A stretch of DNA of 64,000 nt from an uncultured Spirochaetaceae bacterium (GCA_944392985.1 CALXYL010000011.1:1-64000), one strand, 5' to 3'. Numbered from the stretch's first letter, positions 1 to 9,298 are shown. Notes: generated by a model not told the origin, from the letters alone. A program made the numbers and translations.

Positions 1-81
1 CTTAGGTAATATGTCGTCCTCAGTCCCATCGATTATATCGTTTATGACCCCATGCTATGGGATTTATTGTTAGGAGGGGAT

Positions 82-2259
82 ATGAGGAAAAGGCTTCTCT
101 CTGTTCTTCTGTTGCTGGTTGTCTTTCTCTGTTGCCTTCCTGCCTCCATATTCAAGCCGAAGTTCGCGCTTGTCCTCTCAGGCGGAGGCGCGAAGGGCAT
201 TGCGCACATACCAATACTTGAGGAGCTGGACAGGCGCGGAATCGTCCCTGATATGGTCCTGGGTACGAGCATGGGAGCCATAATCGGGGGATTCTATGCT
301 TCCGGATATTCCGGCGAGGAGCTGGAAGAGCTCGTGAGGGAAACCGATCTGATGGGGTATTTCCTCCATCTTCATGCGATACGGAGCGCCGACACCCTGA
401 TGAGTCCGTTCACTGCCTATGATACGAATCTCCTTACAGTGGAATTCGGCGCATCCGGGCTGGGTGCAACGAATGGCCTTGTGGATGACCAGTATATCAA
501 TGGATTCATCAGGCGCAATCTCTCCAAGGTGCTGGGAATTCGCGATTTCGATGATCTCCCGATTCCATATAGGGCAATCGGTACGGATATCACCAATAGC
601 AGGAAGGTCGTGTTCTCAGCGGGATCCCTTTTCGATGCGATCAGGGCATCTATGGCGATTCCCGTCGTATTCTCGCCGGTGCGCCTTGATGATGGCAGCT
701 ACATCATGGATGGCGGGCTTGAGGATAACATGCCCACTGATATCGCACGTGATCTCGGCGCTGATATCGTGCTGGCTGTCGATGTCAACGATGCCCGCCA
801 TATCTACGGGGAGAACCGCAATGACATGGCGACGCTCTCAGGCACGTTCAGCCAGTTCTCAGATTACCTCACAGGGCCCAATTCCTCTGCGAATTATGAT
901 GAGGCGGACTGGGTCATAGTGCCTGATACGACGGATTATTCAGCATTGAGCTTCGGCTCTACGGACGGGATCCTCGAGGCGGGTGAGAAGGCCGTGCAGG
1001 ATTACATGTACGTATTCGATGAGCTTGAATCACGGCTGGAGCGGTGGATTCCCGACATGGAAGCTCCTGGTTATGAATCAATACCGGCTCCCGTGATCTC
1101 CAGGATCATTGCCGGTAACGATGCCATCCCATCGGCCTCGATGCACGATCTTCAGTCATTTGAGGGCATGGAGATGGATACATGGACGATGGCAGACTTC
1201 GAGAAAGCCCTTGATGATATCAGAAGGCACGAGGGACTGATGTCCGTCACGTATGAGATAGATGATGGGATCATCTCAGTCTATGGCGAGAGATATCCAT
1301 CGCTTTCCGGCAGTATCCACCTCGGTCTGACAGGAAGCATCGGCATACGGTATACGGCAGAGGATGGGTTCTTCTTCGCCTATACCCCGGATTTCACGGT
1401 TTCCGGCCGCATGGCTCTCATCCCCAGGCTCGATCTGACATATGGCATTGTCGTAGGGGATGGAACAACAATCGATGCGGGGCTTGCATATCCGTTCCTC
1501 TCATCTGCGTTCCTCTATGGCCGTATAGGACTGCAGTATGGAGAGCTTTCCCATTCCTCGATCCCCGGAACCCCCGATTACCGTTTCGGCAGCGATCTCG
1601 GCCTCTTCCTGAACATCGGAGTGGGCTATCTCCCTCTGAGCAACCTCCGTCTCGATGCCATATTCGGCACTGAGTACGCATGCCTCTTCTCTGAAGGAGG
1701 CGGCTCATATGTCTATCCATATATAGGGCTTGGCTTCGTCTATGATGGATATGATGGCACCAATGCTTCTGACAATGGCCTGGATGCTTCTCTGACGCTG
1801 GAATTCGGCGGGGATTTCCCGGATAATACCATCTCCTACGCATTCTCCGCGGAGGCATTCGGTGCATTCGGCCCTACTGATATCTTCAAGTTCATCTTCG
1901 ATTTCTCCACCGCGACGATACGCAGGCCAATCAAGCTCGCCAGTGCCTATTCCGTCACGAAGATGGGAATGAGCGCATCCGACAGCATCTTCCTGATGGG
2001 AGGATTCCGCCTGCCTCTTCCGTATTCGATCTTCGTCGATGCGGGAATCTTCTTCGAGGCTTTCGGCGGCAGCTATGACGAGCTATCTGTGAAGGGCAGC
2101 CGCAGCCTTGTCCCATACTCGGAGCTCATGCTGTCGGAGGATGGAATGGATATCGGGGGATGCTTCTCGGCGGGAATCGCCACGTCATTCGGCCAGGTTT
2201 CCCTGTCATTCTACGTCTCTGCCGTGCCGCGGATTTCATTGATGGTCAATCTGAAATGA
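82..2259 (+). CDS. Patatin-like phospholipase with C-terminal outer-membrane barrel (PlpD/type Vd-like)
   Basis: Predicted secreted lipid acyl hydrolase of 725 residues. A hydrophobic signal peptide (residues 5-22) precedes a patatin domain. It carries the oxyanion loop SGGGAKG (33-39), the nucleophile elbow GTSMG (Ser63) and the catalytic Asp in DGG (Asp210), so the Ser-Asp dyad is intact. After about residue 300 a linker, possibly POTRA-like, leads into a region of alternating aromatic/hydrophobic strands typical of a beta barrel; it ends in Lys, not the classical Phe. This order matches type Vd autotransporters such as PlpD/FplA. The start at 82 follows AGGAGG at 72-77; an in-frame ATG at 52 lacks a site. 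Its stop overlaps the next start (ATGA). The barrel assignment is inferred from composition. Confidence 0.85.
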   Translation: MRKRLLSVLLLLVVFLCCLPASIFKPKFALVLSGGGAKGIAHIPILEELDRRGIVPDMVLGTSMGAIIGGFYASGYSGEELEELVRETDLMGYFLHLHAIRSADTLMSPFTAYDTNLLTVEFGASGLGATNGLVDDQYINGFIRRNLSKVLGIRDFDDLPIPYRAIGTDITNSRKVVFSAGSLFDAIRASMAIPVVFSPVRLDDGSYIMDGGLEDNMPTDIARDLGADIVLAVDVNDARHIYGENRNDMATLSGTFSQFSDYLTGPNSSANYDEADWVIVPDTTDYSALSFGSTDGILEAGEKAVQDYMYVFDELESRLERWIPDMEAPGYESIPAPVISRIIAGNDAIPSASMHDLQSFEGMEMDTWTMADFEKALDDIRRHEGLMSVTYEIDDGIISVYGERYPSLSGSIHLGLTGSIGIRYTAEDGFFFAYTPDFTVSGRMALIPRLDLTYGIVVGDGTTIDAGLAYPFLSSAFLYGRIGLQYGELSHSSIPGTPDYRFGSDLGLFLNIGVGYLPLSNLRLDAIFGTEYACLFSEGGGSYVYPYIGLGFVYDGYDGTNASDNGLDASLTLEFGGDFPDNTISYAFSAEAFGAFGPTDIFKFIFDFSTATIRRPIKLASAYSVTKMGMSASDSIFLMGGFRLPLPYSIFVDAGIFFEAFGGSYDELSVKGSRSLVPYSELMLSEDGMDIGGCFSAGIATSFGQVSLSFYVSAVPRISLMVNLK

Positions 2260-3248
2260 CGCGATGGAGGACGTATTCATCGTATCTCAAGGAGAAGTAC
2301 GGAGCTCCTGTCTACAGGATCGGCGTTGATGGGGGATTCTCATGTCCCAACAGGGATGAGAGCCGCCATGGAGGCTGTGCGTTCTGCGACGGTACAGGAT
2401 CGATCGCTGTCTATCAGAGAACAGCTGAGTCAGGATACCGCCGTACAGCTTCATATGACAGGGAGAGAGCGGAGACGATACTTCCGAGGCTTCTGTCGAT
2501 CAGGGAGCAGATCGAGAGGGGCAGGGAATTCCTTTCGCGCCGCTATGGGGCTGAACTCTTCAGCCTCTCATTCCAGTCATGGACGAATACCTATGACAGC
2601 GTGGAGAATCTCCGCCGCATCTATGATGAAGGGCTTGGCGTGATGGATTTCCGTGAGCTGCTGATATCCACCAGACCTGATACGGTACCGGAGGATGTGC
2701 TTTCGCTCCTTTCATCCTACATCACCCCTGAAAGGGATGTCTGGGTTGAGTTCGGCCTGCAGTCCGCCTCGGACAGGACGCTTCGACTGATCAACCGCGG
2801 CCACGATGCCGCAGCATATGCAGATGCCGTCAGAAGGGCCCATAGTCATGGGCTGAAGGTCGCGACACATGTGATCCTCGGCTTGCCGGGAGAGAGCCGG
2901 GATGACTTCATCGCAACTGCCAAGGCAGTCAACAGCGCCAGATCAGAGGCTGTGAAGATACATAATCTGCATATCACGGGAGGTACCGCGCTTGCAGATG
3001 ATTATCTTTCGGGGAACATCACGGTGATGGGTGAGGAGCGCACACTTGAGTCGGTGGAACTCTTCCTCAGGCACCTTGATGAGGATATCATCATAGAGAG
3101 GCTGCTCTCAGAAACTCCGTTCCACAGGCTGCTCGCCCCGCGGGTATTCCCTGACAAATCGAAGTTCCTGAGGCGGCTTGAAGCGAGGATGGAGAAGAAT
3201 GGGACAAGACAGGGAGACCTTGCATCGGGATGCGCTGTGCGTCCGTGA
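2256..3248 (+). CDS. TIGR01212 family radical SAM protein (YhcC-like)
   Basis: Radical SAM protein of 330 residues. The cluster-binding cysteines are Cys30, Cys41 and Cys44 in the spacing C-x10-C-x2-C that marks the TIGR01212/YhcC family, rather than the usual Cx3Cx2C. The motif HVILGLPGE in the middle and the KIHNLHITGGT stretch are also family-like. The substrate of this family is not firmly established. Translation starts inside the patatin stop codon (ATGA at 2256-2259), and the 3' end overlaps the fumarase alpha gene by 50 nt, so it sits in a coupled four-gene operon. Confidence 0.9.
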   Translation: MTRWRTYSSYLKEKYGAPVYRIGVDGGFSCPNRDESRHGGCAFCDGTGSIAVYQRTAESGYRRTASYDRERAETILPRLLSIREQIERGREFLSRRYGAELFSLSFQSWTNTYDSVENLRRIYDEGLGVMDFRELLISTRPDTVPEDVLSLLSSYITPERDVWVEFGLQSASDRTLRLINRGHDAAAYADAVRRAHSHGLKVATHVILGLPGESRDDFIATAKAVNSARSEAVKIHNLHITGGTALADDYLSGNITVMGEERTLESVELFLRHLDEDIIIERLLSETPFHRLLAPRVFPDKSKFLRRLEARMEKNGTRQGDLASGCAVRP

Positions 3249-4035
3249 CGCACTCATCAGGGCATCGCGTGTGCTTCCAGATGATACTGAAGCTGCGATT
3301 GCCTCCGCGGCGGCCCGTGGCGGCAAGGCTGAAAGCGTAGTGGCTGCTATCCGCACGAATCTTCAGATCGCCAGAGAGAAGGGGATGCCGATGTGCCAGG
3401 ATACCGGCGCGTTCTGGTGCCTTGCATCAATCGGCCGCAGCGCCGATGTGCGTATAGGGGATGTGGAGAAGGTGATACAGGAAGGTGCGGCCCTTGCCGC
3501 TGAGGAGGGTTTCTTCCGCCGCAGCATCGTCTCCGATCCGGTGAGGAGCAGGATCAATACCGGTACCAACCTGCCGGTATTCATTTCATATGAGGCTGTC
3601 GATGGCTCTGATGTTGAGCTTTCATTCCTTCTGAAGGGCTTTGGCTCGGAGAACTGCTCCTCTGTCAGGATGCTCAACCCGACAGCTGGGGAGGATGGAG
3701 TTGTTGCTGCTGTCATCGAGATGCTGGAAGCAGCCGGAGGAAAGCCCTGTCCTCCGGTCTTCCTCGGTGTTGGTATCGGTGGGACGATGGACCGCGCCGC
3801 ATTCCTGTCGAAGAAGGCTTTCTTCAGAATCACAGATGATGAAACGCTCAGCCGCCGCATCCTCGATGGTGCGAATGATCTCGCGATAGGCCCAGGTGGC
3901 CTTGGAGGATTCCCGACTGCTCTGGGTGTATCGGTGCAGACAGAGCCGACACACATAGCGGGGCTTCCTGTCGCTTTGACTGTGAACTGCTGGGCGGAGC
4001 GCAAGGCCGCCGTGCGTTTCAGAGGAGGTCTGTGA
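3199..4035 (+). CDS. Class I fumarate hydratase, alpha subunit (FumA/TtdA N-terminal type)
   Basis: Oxygen-sensitive [4Fe-4S] hydro-lyase subunit of 278 residues that with the next gene interconverts fumarate and malate (or dehydrates tartrate; the families are not separable here). MCQDTGAF holds the first cluster cysteine; SENCSSVRML and the glycine-rich IGPGGLGGFPTALGV stretch are characteristic. Start chosen at ATG 3199, after GGAG at 3191-3194; a TTG at 3178 is less likely. The gene starts 50 nt inside the radical SAM gene and ends one base into the beta subunit gene. Two separate subunits is the arrangement usual in anaerobes. Confidence 0.92.
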   Translation: MGQDRETLHRDALCVRDALIRASRVLPDDTEAAIASAAARGGKAESVVAAIRTNLQIAREKGMPMCQDTGAFWCLASIGRSADVRIGDVEKVIQEGAALAAEEGFFRRSIVSDPVRSRINTGTNLPVFISYEAVDGSDVELSFLLKGFGSENCSSVRMLNPTAGEDGVVAAVIEMLEAAGGKPCPPVFLGVGIGGTMDRAAFLSKKAFFRITDDETLSRRILDGANDLAIGPGGLGGFPTALGVSVQTEPTHIAGLPVALTVNCWAERKAAVRFRGGL

Positions 4036-4565
4036 TGAGGAGGATACTGCATCTGCCTTACGATGAGGAAGAGTTGCTGGCAATCGAAGCCGGGGATGAG
4101 GTCATTCTTGAGGGTACCCTCTATGTCGGCCGTGATCAGGTGCATCGGAGGCTCTTCGATGCTTTGGGAAATGGAGAGGACCTTCCGTTCCCGTTCCATG
4201 GCAATGCAATATACTACATGGGGCCTAGCCCCGCTCTTCCAGGATTCCCTATCGGAGCCGCCGGACCGACGACGAGCGCGAGGATGGATCCGTTCTCCCC
4301 ATCCCTTGTAAAGGCTGGGCTCCGCGTAATGGTCGGGAAGGGGCCGCGGAAGGAAGAGGTGAGGCAGAGCATAGAGGAGTGCGGCGGGCTGTATCTGCAG
4401 GCATATGGCGGCTGTGGCGCTCTCTACTCCTCGTGCATACGCTCCTCATCCGTCATTGCGTATCCCGAGCTTGGCCCTGAGGCGCTCCTCTGCCTTTCCG
4501 TATCCTCGTTCCCTACCGTCTGCATCATCGATCCGAGAGGAGTCCCTTTCACTGGCAGGGCTTAG
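4035..4565 (+). CDS. Class I fumarate hydratase, beta subunit (FumB/TtdB C-terminal type)
   Basis: Beta subunit of 176 residues, close to the usual length of stand-alone TtdB-type domains. It contains GNAIYYMGPSPA, the conserved GAAGPTTSARMD block that contributes the substrate site, and MVGKGP. The start ATG 4035 shares a base with the alpha-subunit stop and follows AGGAGG at 4023-4028; a GTG at 4032 in the same frame is possible. It is the last gene of the operon starting at 82. Confidence 0.92.
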   Translation: MRRILHLPYDEEELLAIEAGDEVILEGTLYVGRDQVHRRLFDALGNGEDLPFPFHGNAIYYMGPSPALPGFPIGAAGPTTSARMDPFSPSLVKAGLRVMVGKGPRKEEVRQSIEECGGLYLQAYGGCGALYSSCIRSSSVIAYPELGPEALLCLSVSSFPTVCIIDPRGVPFTGRA

Positions 4566-4695
4566 AGAGAAGCGGAAAACATGCGTTTAACGCTTTCATT
4601 TGGCCTTTTTCGTGAAATTTCCATCTTTACGGCAGCCTTTCTTTGAGCTATCTTTTCTCTGGATAACAATAGGTTCTGAAGAAAGGGCTACTAAA

Positions 4696-5448
4696 ATGCT
4701 GAAGAAAGTCACTTTACTGCTCTTTTCTGCTGTTCTTATCGTTTCATGCAGCAGAGGCAATGCCGTTGTTTCTGAAGGGTCTGCAATGCCCTCCGTCTCA
4801 GGCAGCGTCTATAGTCTGGAAAAGCCGGAGAATCTCAGCGACTCGTTCAGTTATGTTTTCGGATACATGCTTGCATCATCCGCGGGCGTGTACAGGGATG
4901 GCATTGATTACAATTACGTTGCGCGTGGCGTGCTCGACTACGCCGCGGCTTCTCCCTTCTTCTCCTCTGATGAGATGACGGGAATCGCATCGGAGTACCA
5001 GCGGAAGGCAATGGCAAGGATGCAGGAGCATTTCTCCTCTGTAAGTGCCAGCAATCTGCAGGATGCGGAGAGCTTCCTGGAGGTAAACAGCCAGCGTCCA
5101 GGCGTGTCCACCACCAGTTCCGGCCTGCAGTATGAGATGTTGTCCAAGGGAGAAGGGGATGCTGTTGATCCTGACTCCATCGTGGCTGTCCATTACAGGC
5201 TCACGCTTCTTGATGGAACGCTTGCTGATTCGTCCTATGAGCGCGGGGTGCCGACTGAGATCGATCTTGCTGATATGCTTCCTGGTATCAGGGAAGGCAT
5301 CTCGATGATGAATGTCGGCGACAGCTATCGTTTCTGGGTGCCTCCTGAGCTTGGCTATGGTGATGATCCGCCATCCGGCATCGGGCCGAACTCACTGCTT
5401 ATATTCGATGTGGAGCTTCTGGATGCCACCGAGTCAGAGCAGCAGTGA
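4696..5448 (+). CDS. FKBP-type peptidyl-prolyl cis-trans isomerase lipoprotein
   Basis: Envelope PPIase of 250 residues. The N-terminus is a lipoprotein signal with lipobox LIVSC, so the mature protein should be lipid-anchored. An FKBP N-terminal dimerisation-like helical segment (SYVFGYMLASSAG onward, residues about 50-115) precedes the FKBP catalytic domain with VAVHYRLTLLDGT, GIREGISMMNVGD and PPELGYGDD near the C-terminus. This is the Mip/FkpA domain order. The start gives a normal signal peptide; the RBS is weak. The last 15 nt overlap the convergent HAD gene. Confidence 0.9.
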   Translation: MLKKVTLLLFSAVLIVSCSRGNAVVSEGSAMPSVSGSVYSLEKPENLSDSFSYVFGYMLASSAGVYRDGIDYNYVARGVLDYAAASPFFSSDEMTGIASEYQRKAMARMQEHFSSVSASNLQDAESFLEVNSQRPGVSTTSSGLQYEMLSKGEGDAVDPDSIVAVHYRLTLLDGTLADSSYERGVPTEIDLADMLPGIREGISMMNVGDSYRFWVPPELGYGDDPPSGIGPNSLLIFDVELLDATESEQQ

Positions 5449-6102
5449 CCTGAGCTCTTCGTAGGATGATACGGAGTAGGTCGCATTCTGCGCGGTGCTG
5501 CCGCTGAATGAGATGTAGACGGAGTCGATACCGGCTCCTTCTGCTCCCTTTATGTCGCTCGTGAGGCTGTCCCCGATGACAAGGCACTGCTCTTTTTCAG
5601 CGCCAAGGGAGTAGAGGACATGGCTGAAGAAGCGGCTGTCCGGCTTGGCATAGCCGATCTCCTGGCTGATGAATACCTTCTCATAGAGATCCGCCGTGCC
5701 GGTGCGCAGGAATCGCTCCTTCTGGATCCGCGCGATCCCGTTTGTGATGATGCAGAGCGAGAAGCTCTTCCTGAGCGCCTTGAGCAGATCTCCTGCGCCA
5801 TCGATCATGATGCCCTCCTCGCCAAGAAGATGGGCATATAGGCGTCCCGCCTGGAATGGATCGGCGCCACACCCTATGGCGGAGAAGAACCGCCTGAAGC
5901 GCTCGCTTTCCAGTCTTTCAAGCGTAATCGTTCCTTCCTCATACATCGCCCAGCATTCCTTGTTCTCCCTGTGGTAGATTGGCAGAGTCGAATCGTCAAG
6001 GCTGAATGACCTGAAAAGGCGCCTGAGTGCGTTGGTCTCTGAGGCGGTGAAATCATAGAGGGTATTGTCTGCATCGAAGAGGAGGTATCGTTTATCAGTC
6101 AC
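5434..6102 (-). CDS. HAD hydrolase, YjjG-type pyrimidine nucleotidase
   Basis: Cytosolic HAD phosphatase of 222 residues. Motif I is LLFDADNTLYDF, motif II is IITNG, motif III is the Lys in YAKPDSRFF and motif IV is VIGDSLTSDI. The TLYDF start and alpha-helical cap match the YjjG/TIGR02254 group that dephosphorylates noncanonical pyrimidine nucleotides; the substrate here is inference. GTG at 6102 is chosen because it puts the FD motif close to the N-terminus. It lies 22 nt after the GtrA stop, last gene of the leftward polymerase-GT8-GtrA run, and overlaps FKBP convergently. Confidence 0.82.
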   Translation of the reverse strand: MTDKRYLLFDADNTLYDFTASETNALRRLFRSFSLDDSTLPIYHRENKECWAMYEEGTITLERLESERFRRFFSAIGCGADPFQAGRLYAHLLGEEGIMIDGAGDLLKALRKSFSLCIITNGIARIQKERFLRTGTADLYEKVFISQEIGYAKPDSRFFSHVLYSLGAEKEQCLVIGDSLTSDIKGAEGAGIDSVYISFSGSTAQNATYSVSSYEELRSLLL

Positions 6103-6123
6103 AGTGCCATGGTAGCGCAACCA

Positions 6124-6543
6124 TCATTTCTTTGCAAAGATGAATAGTTTTCCCGCAAGGTAGTTGCAGATTCCGACAATGAGATTGGATATGAATTTCC
6201 AGAGCGTATGGTTCCAGGCCATGAGATCGACAGCCGCGTACATAATCACGACATCCAGCACCCCGCTTCCCGCCCTGCAGAGGTAGAAATAGAGAAGAGC
6301 GCTGATGATCCCATGCCTGTTCTTCCTGCCTTTGACACGGAAAACGATGAAGTTGTTGGTGAAGAATGCGAAGGTGACGGCAAGGAACCATGAAAGCGCC
6401 ACTGAGATTGTATTCGCAAGCCCGATATGGGCATACAGCAGCTCATAGCCCAGCATGTTCACCGCAGTCGCCATTGCCCCGAATACGCAGTAGACGAGGA
6501 AATCAAGGTGGGTGATGATGAACTCGCGGATACGATCATTCAT
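6124..6543 (-). CDS. GtrA family membrane protein
   Basis: Small membrane protein of 139 residues with four predicted transmembrane helices (for example FLVYCVFGAMATAVNMLGY and YLAGKLFIF at the end), the GtrA fold. Family members are thought to flip or support lipid-linked sugars for surface glycan decoration. Start ATG 6543 overlaps the glycosyltransferase stop by 8 nt and follows GGGAGG about ten bases upstream. Coupling to a GT8 enzyme fits a joint role in cell-surface glycan or lipid modification; the glycan is unknown. Confidence 0.85.
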   Translation of the reverse strand: MNDRIREFIITHLDFLVYCVFGAMATAVNMLGYELLYAHIGLANTISVALSWFLAVTFAFFTNNFIVFRVKGRKNRHGIISALLYFYLCRAGSGVLDVVIMYAAVDLMAWNHTLWKFISNLIVGICNYLAGKLFIFAKK

Positions 6544-7375
6544 GGAGAAAAGCCTCCCATTCACGCGCCGCGATTGCCATGTAATGGCGGTAGAGAAGCC
6601 CGAAGCGGTAGATATATGCCTTTTTCCACGGCTTTGCCTTGCCGCAGAAATGGAGTATGGCGGTGTGCTGCATCACCCATGCCTCGTTCATCTCTCCCGA
6701 AGAGCGCAGCATGTAGCTGGAATAGTTCCTCGCATCATAGTTCCAGATGGCGTCGTCCAACGGGTATATCCTCTCTCCATAGAGCGCGTTGAGTATGTCC
6801 TGATCAGGAAGGAGGAGTTCCTTTGCATGCTCTTCTGCATAGCTGAATACCGCGTCCGGTACGATCTCCTTCCTTCCTTTTTCCGTATCAATGAGCAGTA
6901 CGCCTGAGTTGTAGTAATCATTGGGTACGCCCAGCCGGAGTCTGTTCACGCCTCCGATGATCTCCGTGATTCCCGTATGGGACGCTGCTGCCATAAGGGA
7001 ATTCCCTATATCCATTTCCCACAGCGGGCGGAGCGGATTGATGATGAGCATATCAGGATCAAGATACAGTATGCGGGTGATGTCCGTGGGAAGCATATGT
7101 GGAGAGAGCAGGCGGTAGTACATCTCCTTCGGATACTGCTTCGTCGATGGCGCGGAGGAGAAGAGGGAGTCATCAACGGGGATGCTGCAGAGCGTCCAAT
7201 CCCTTTCCCCGCACCATGCCTGGAATGCTCTGATCTCCTTTTCTGGGATGCTGCTCTGAAGCAGGAATATCGAGAAGCGTTCACCGGGATTGCTGATCCA
7301 TGCTGATGTCAGCAGTGTCCTCAGTTGAGGGGTATAGCAATCATCCAATGTAAAAAGGAGGCTTATCCTGTCCAC
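6536..7375 (-). CDS. Glycosyltransferase family 8 protein
   Basis: GT-A fold retaining transferase of 279 residues, related to LPS galactosyl/glucosyltransferases (RfaJ, GspA). The metal-binding DxD motif is in RILYLDPDMLI, and the C-terminal ILHFCGKAKPW is the conserved HxxGxxKPW signature. The start is GTG 7375, preceded by GGAAGGAG at good distance; the N-terminus ISLLFTLDDCY is typical of the family. It is coupled to the GtrA gene downstream (8 nt overlap), so probably acts on an envelope glycan. Confidence 0.9.
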   Translation of the reverse strand: MDRISLLFTLDDCYTPQLRTLLTSAWISNPGERFSIFLLQSSIPEKEIRAFQAWCGERDWTLCSIPVDDSLFSSAPSTKQYPKEMYYRLLSPHMLPTDITRILYLDPDMLIINPLRPLWEMDIGNSLMAAASHTGITEIIGGVNRLRLGVPNDYYNSGVLLIDTEKGRKEIVPDAVFSYAEEHAKELLLPDQDILNALYGERIYPLDDAIWNYDARNYSSYMLRSSGEMNEAWVMQHTAILHFCGKAKPWKKAYIYRFGLLYRHYMAIAAREWEAFLHE

Positions 7376-7427
7376 GTCCTTCTCCTTCCATCAGGATATG
7401 ACGATTGCCAAAGGATTGCCACCCCTG

Positions 7428-7832
7428 TCAGTCTGCACCTTCCTCCGTGATCTCCATGATGTCATCAAAGGCAATCTCCTTTCCGGAGGAAAGCAGGATA
7501 AGCCTCTTTTCGCTGTCTATCCTGAGTATCGTGTCCCTTATGGTCTGGTATGTTCCTCCCTCCTTCCTTATGTCCTTCGCGAAGAATGTGATGCAGGTTG
7601 GATTCCCGCTTTGGCTGATGGAGGAAAGCCTGCTGTCCAGCATGGCTCTGCCATCTTCGGAAAGGTGAGGGCGTTCCTCCGTGAAGCGTGCTGTTTCCTC
7701 TATCGCCTCCTCGTATCCGGAAAGCGCCGCGAACGGTGAGAACTGCGCCGCCCTTGCAGAGCGTGGCATCCTCTGCCTTGAAGTGGATGTGTGGTGGGGG
7801 AGTCCGATGATATCATCATATGGCCCTTTCAT
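7428..7832 (-). CDS. YolD-like small partner of Y-family polymerase
   Basis: Protein of 134 residues. The central ARAAQFSPFAALSGYEEAI segment is the recognisable block of small proteins that sit next to ImpB/MucB-type polymerases in Firmicutes, often annotated YolD-like. The C-terminal half looks like a small beta domain (CITFFAKDIRKEGG..., ILRIDSEKRLILL). Its ATG overlaps the polymerase stop (ATGA, 7829-7832), so the two are translationally coupled. A role in translesion synthesis is inference from that association. Confidence 0.75.
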   Translation of the reverse strand: MKGPYDDIIGLPHHTSTSRQRMPRSARAAQFSPFAALSGYEEAIEETARFTEERPHLSEDGRAMLDSRLSSISQSGNPTCITFFAKDIRKEGGTYQTIRDTILRIDSEKRLILLSSGKEIAFDDIMEITEEGAD

Positions 7833-9289
7833 GCCTTGTGCCCTCCGATCATTCCATTCCTTTCCCTTGCGGTGGCTCCATCCTCATAGCTTGTTCCCCG
7901 GAGGATCGCATTCTTCCCGAACCGCTTCTTGATGGATAGGGCCGCTTCCTGCAGCTTCCTTTCCCTTGCCGCCGATTCATCTTCTTCACTTGCTTCAAAG
8001 AGATCATGCGTTGCAGCCCGTGCCTCTTCCGACCATTCCCCGACAGTATGGGAGGCTGTGAGATAAAGCCTTCTGATGAGCAGGGAGGGTGTGACGATCC
8101 TGCGGAAAAGGGAAACGGAGGCATCGATTATGGTTCTTGACGATGATGTGTATTCCTTGAGATTCACGCTGCCATGGGCTCCTTTTGGTACGGTGCGCCC
8201 GTAGCGGTCCACCTTCGTCTCGCCGCTGAAGCCGTCGTTGAGGCTTTCCTTGTCGTAGCCGATGGAAAGGACTATCTGATCCGTGACAAGCGCTTTCCTC
8301 ACGAGGTCGAGGGCAAGGCTGTCCGCCATTTCCTTCAGCACGAGAATCGCCTTGCTGCAGCTGTAGGCGCATTGCAGCACCTGTCCCTGCCCGATGCTGC
8401 TGTCCTCCGGCCTGTATGCCTTGATGTCCTCCATCGTGCATGGCTCCCATCCCCATGCATGGTCGATCAACAGCTCGGCATTGACACCGAAAAGCCTGTA
8501 GAGCATATCCTCATCCTCCACGGAGCACCTAGCCACATCCCCCATGGTGAATATCCTTCTTTCCTCCAGCTTCCGTGCGTATCCATGTCCAACGCGCCAG
8601 AAATCCGTAAGCGGCCTATGCGTCCAGAGCTTCCTGCGGTATGACATCTCATCAAGCTCCGCGATCCTTACACCGTGCTCATCGGCGGCTGTATGCTTCG
8701 CCATGATATCCATAGCGACCTTGGCAAGGTACAGATTCTCCCCGATCCCGGCAGTTGCGGTGATTCCTGTCCTCTCCATCACGGAGAGTATCATGCGCTG
8801 TGCCAGCTCGCGCGCGGAGAGGCGGTAGGCTGAGAGATATGGCGTAGCATCGATGAATACCTCGTCGATTGAATAGACATGTATATCCTCTGGCGCAACA
8901 AATCCAAGATAGATGCTGTAGATTTCCGAGCTCTTCGTGATGTAAGCAGCCATATGGGGTGGTGCGATGATGAAATCCAGCGCCAGCGTGGGGTCGGATT
9001 GCAGTTCGCTTCTGCTTGCGGATGTGCCGATAAGCCTCTTGCCTGGAGCTTTCATCATCCTTTCCCTGTTTACCGCATCCTTTTTCTCCATTGCCTCAAA
9101 TAGACGGCATCGTCCTGGTATCCCATACGCTTTCAGGGCAGGGGAAACTGCAAGGCAGATCGTTTTCTCCGTTCGGCTTATATCAGCGACGACAAGATGG
9201 GTATCCATCGGATCCAGGCCGCGCGCCATGCATTCGACGGATGCGTAGAATGATTTGAGGTCTATCGCAATGTAGGTTCGTCTGTCCAC
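7829..9289 (-). CDS. Y-family DNA polymerase (UmuC/ImpB/DinB-like)
   Basis: Translesion DNA polymerase of 486 residues. YIAIDLKSFYASVEC is motif I with the catalytic Asp and steric-gate region; YSIDEVFIDATPYL contains the second catalytic Asp-Glu pair; GIGENLYLAKVAMD and TDFWRVGHGYARKL (thumb HhH) follow, with the little-finger domain at the C-terminus. The start is GTG 9289; no upstream in-frame start exists before a stop. A promoter (TTGACT, 16 nt, TACAAT at 9326-9299) lies only nine bases before the start, so the leader is very short. No LexA-like operator was recognised. Confidence 0.92.
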   Translation of the reverse strand: MDRRTYIAIDLKSFYASVECMARGLDPMDTHLVVADISRTEKTICLAVSPALKAYGIPGRCRLFEAMEKKDAVNRERMMKAPGKRLIGTSASRSELQSDPTLALDFIIAPPHMAAYITKSSEIYSIYLGFVAPEDIHVYSIDEVFIDATPYLSAYRLSARELAQRMILSVMERTGITATAGIGENLYLAKVAMDIMAKHTAADEHGVRIAELDEMSYRRKLWTHRPLTDFWRVGHGYARKLEERRIFTMGDVARCSVEDEDMLYRLFGVNAELLIDHAWGWEPCTMEDIKAYRPEDSSIGQGQVLQCAYSCSKAILVLKEMADSLALDLVRKALVTDQIVLSIGYDKESLNDGFSGETKVDRYGRTVPKGAHGSVNLKEYTSSSRTIIDASVSLFRRIVTPSLLIRRLYLTASHTVGEWSEEARAATHDLFEASEEDESAARERKLQEAALSIKKRFGKNAILRGTSYEDGATARERNGMIGGHKA

Positions 9290-9298
9290 TTCATAGGA

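Noticed and set aside
7376-7427. Separate promoter for the GT8-GtrA-HAD genes
   Set aside because: The 52-bp gap has a GGCAATC direct repeat but no -35/-10 pair with good spacing; read-through from the polymerase operon is simpler.
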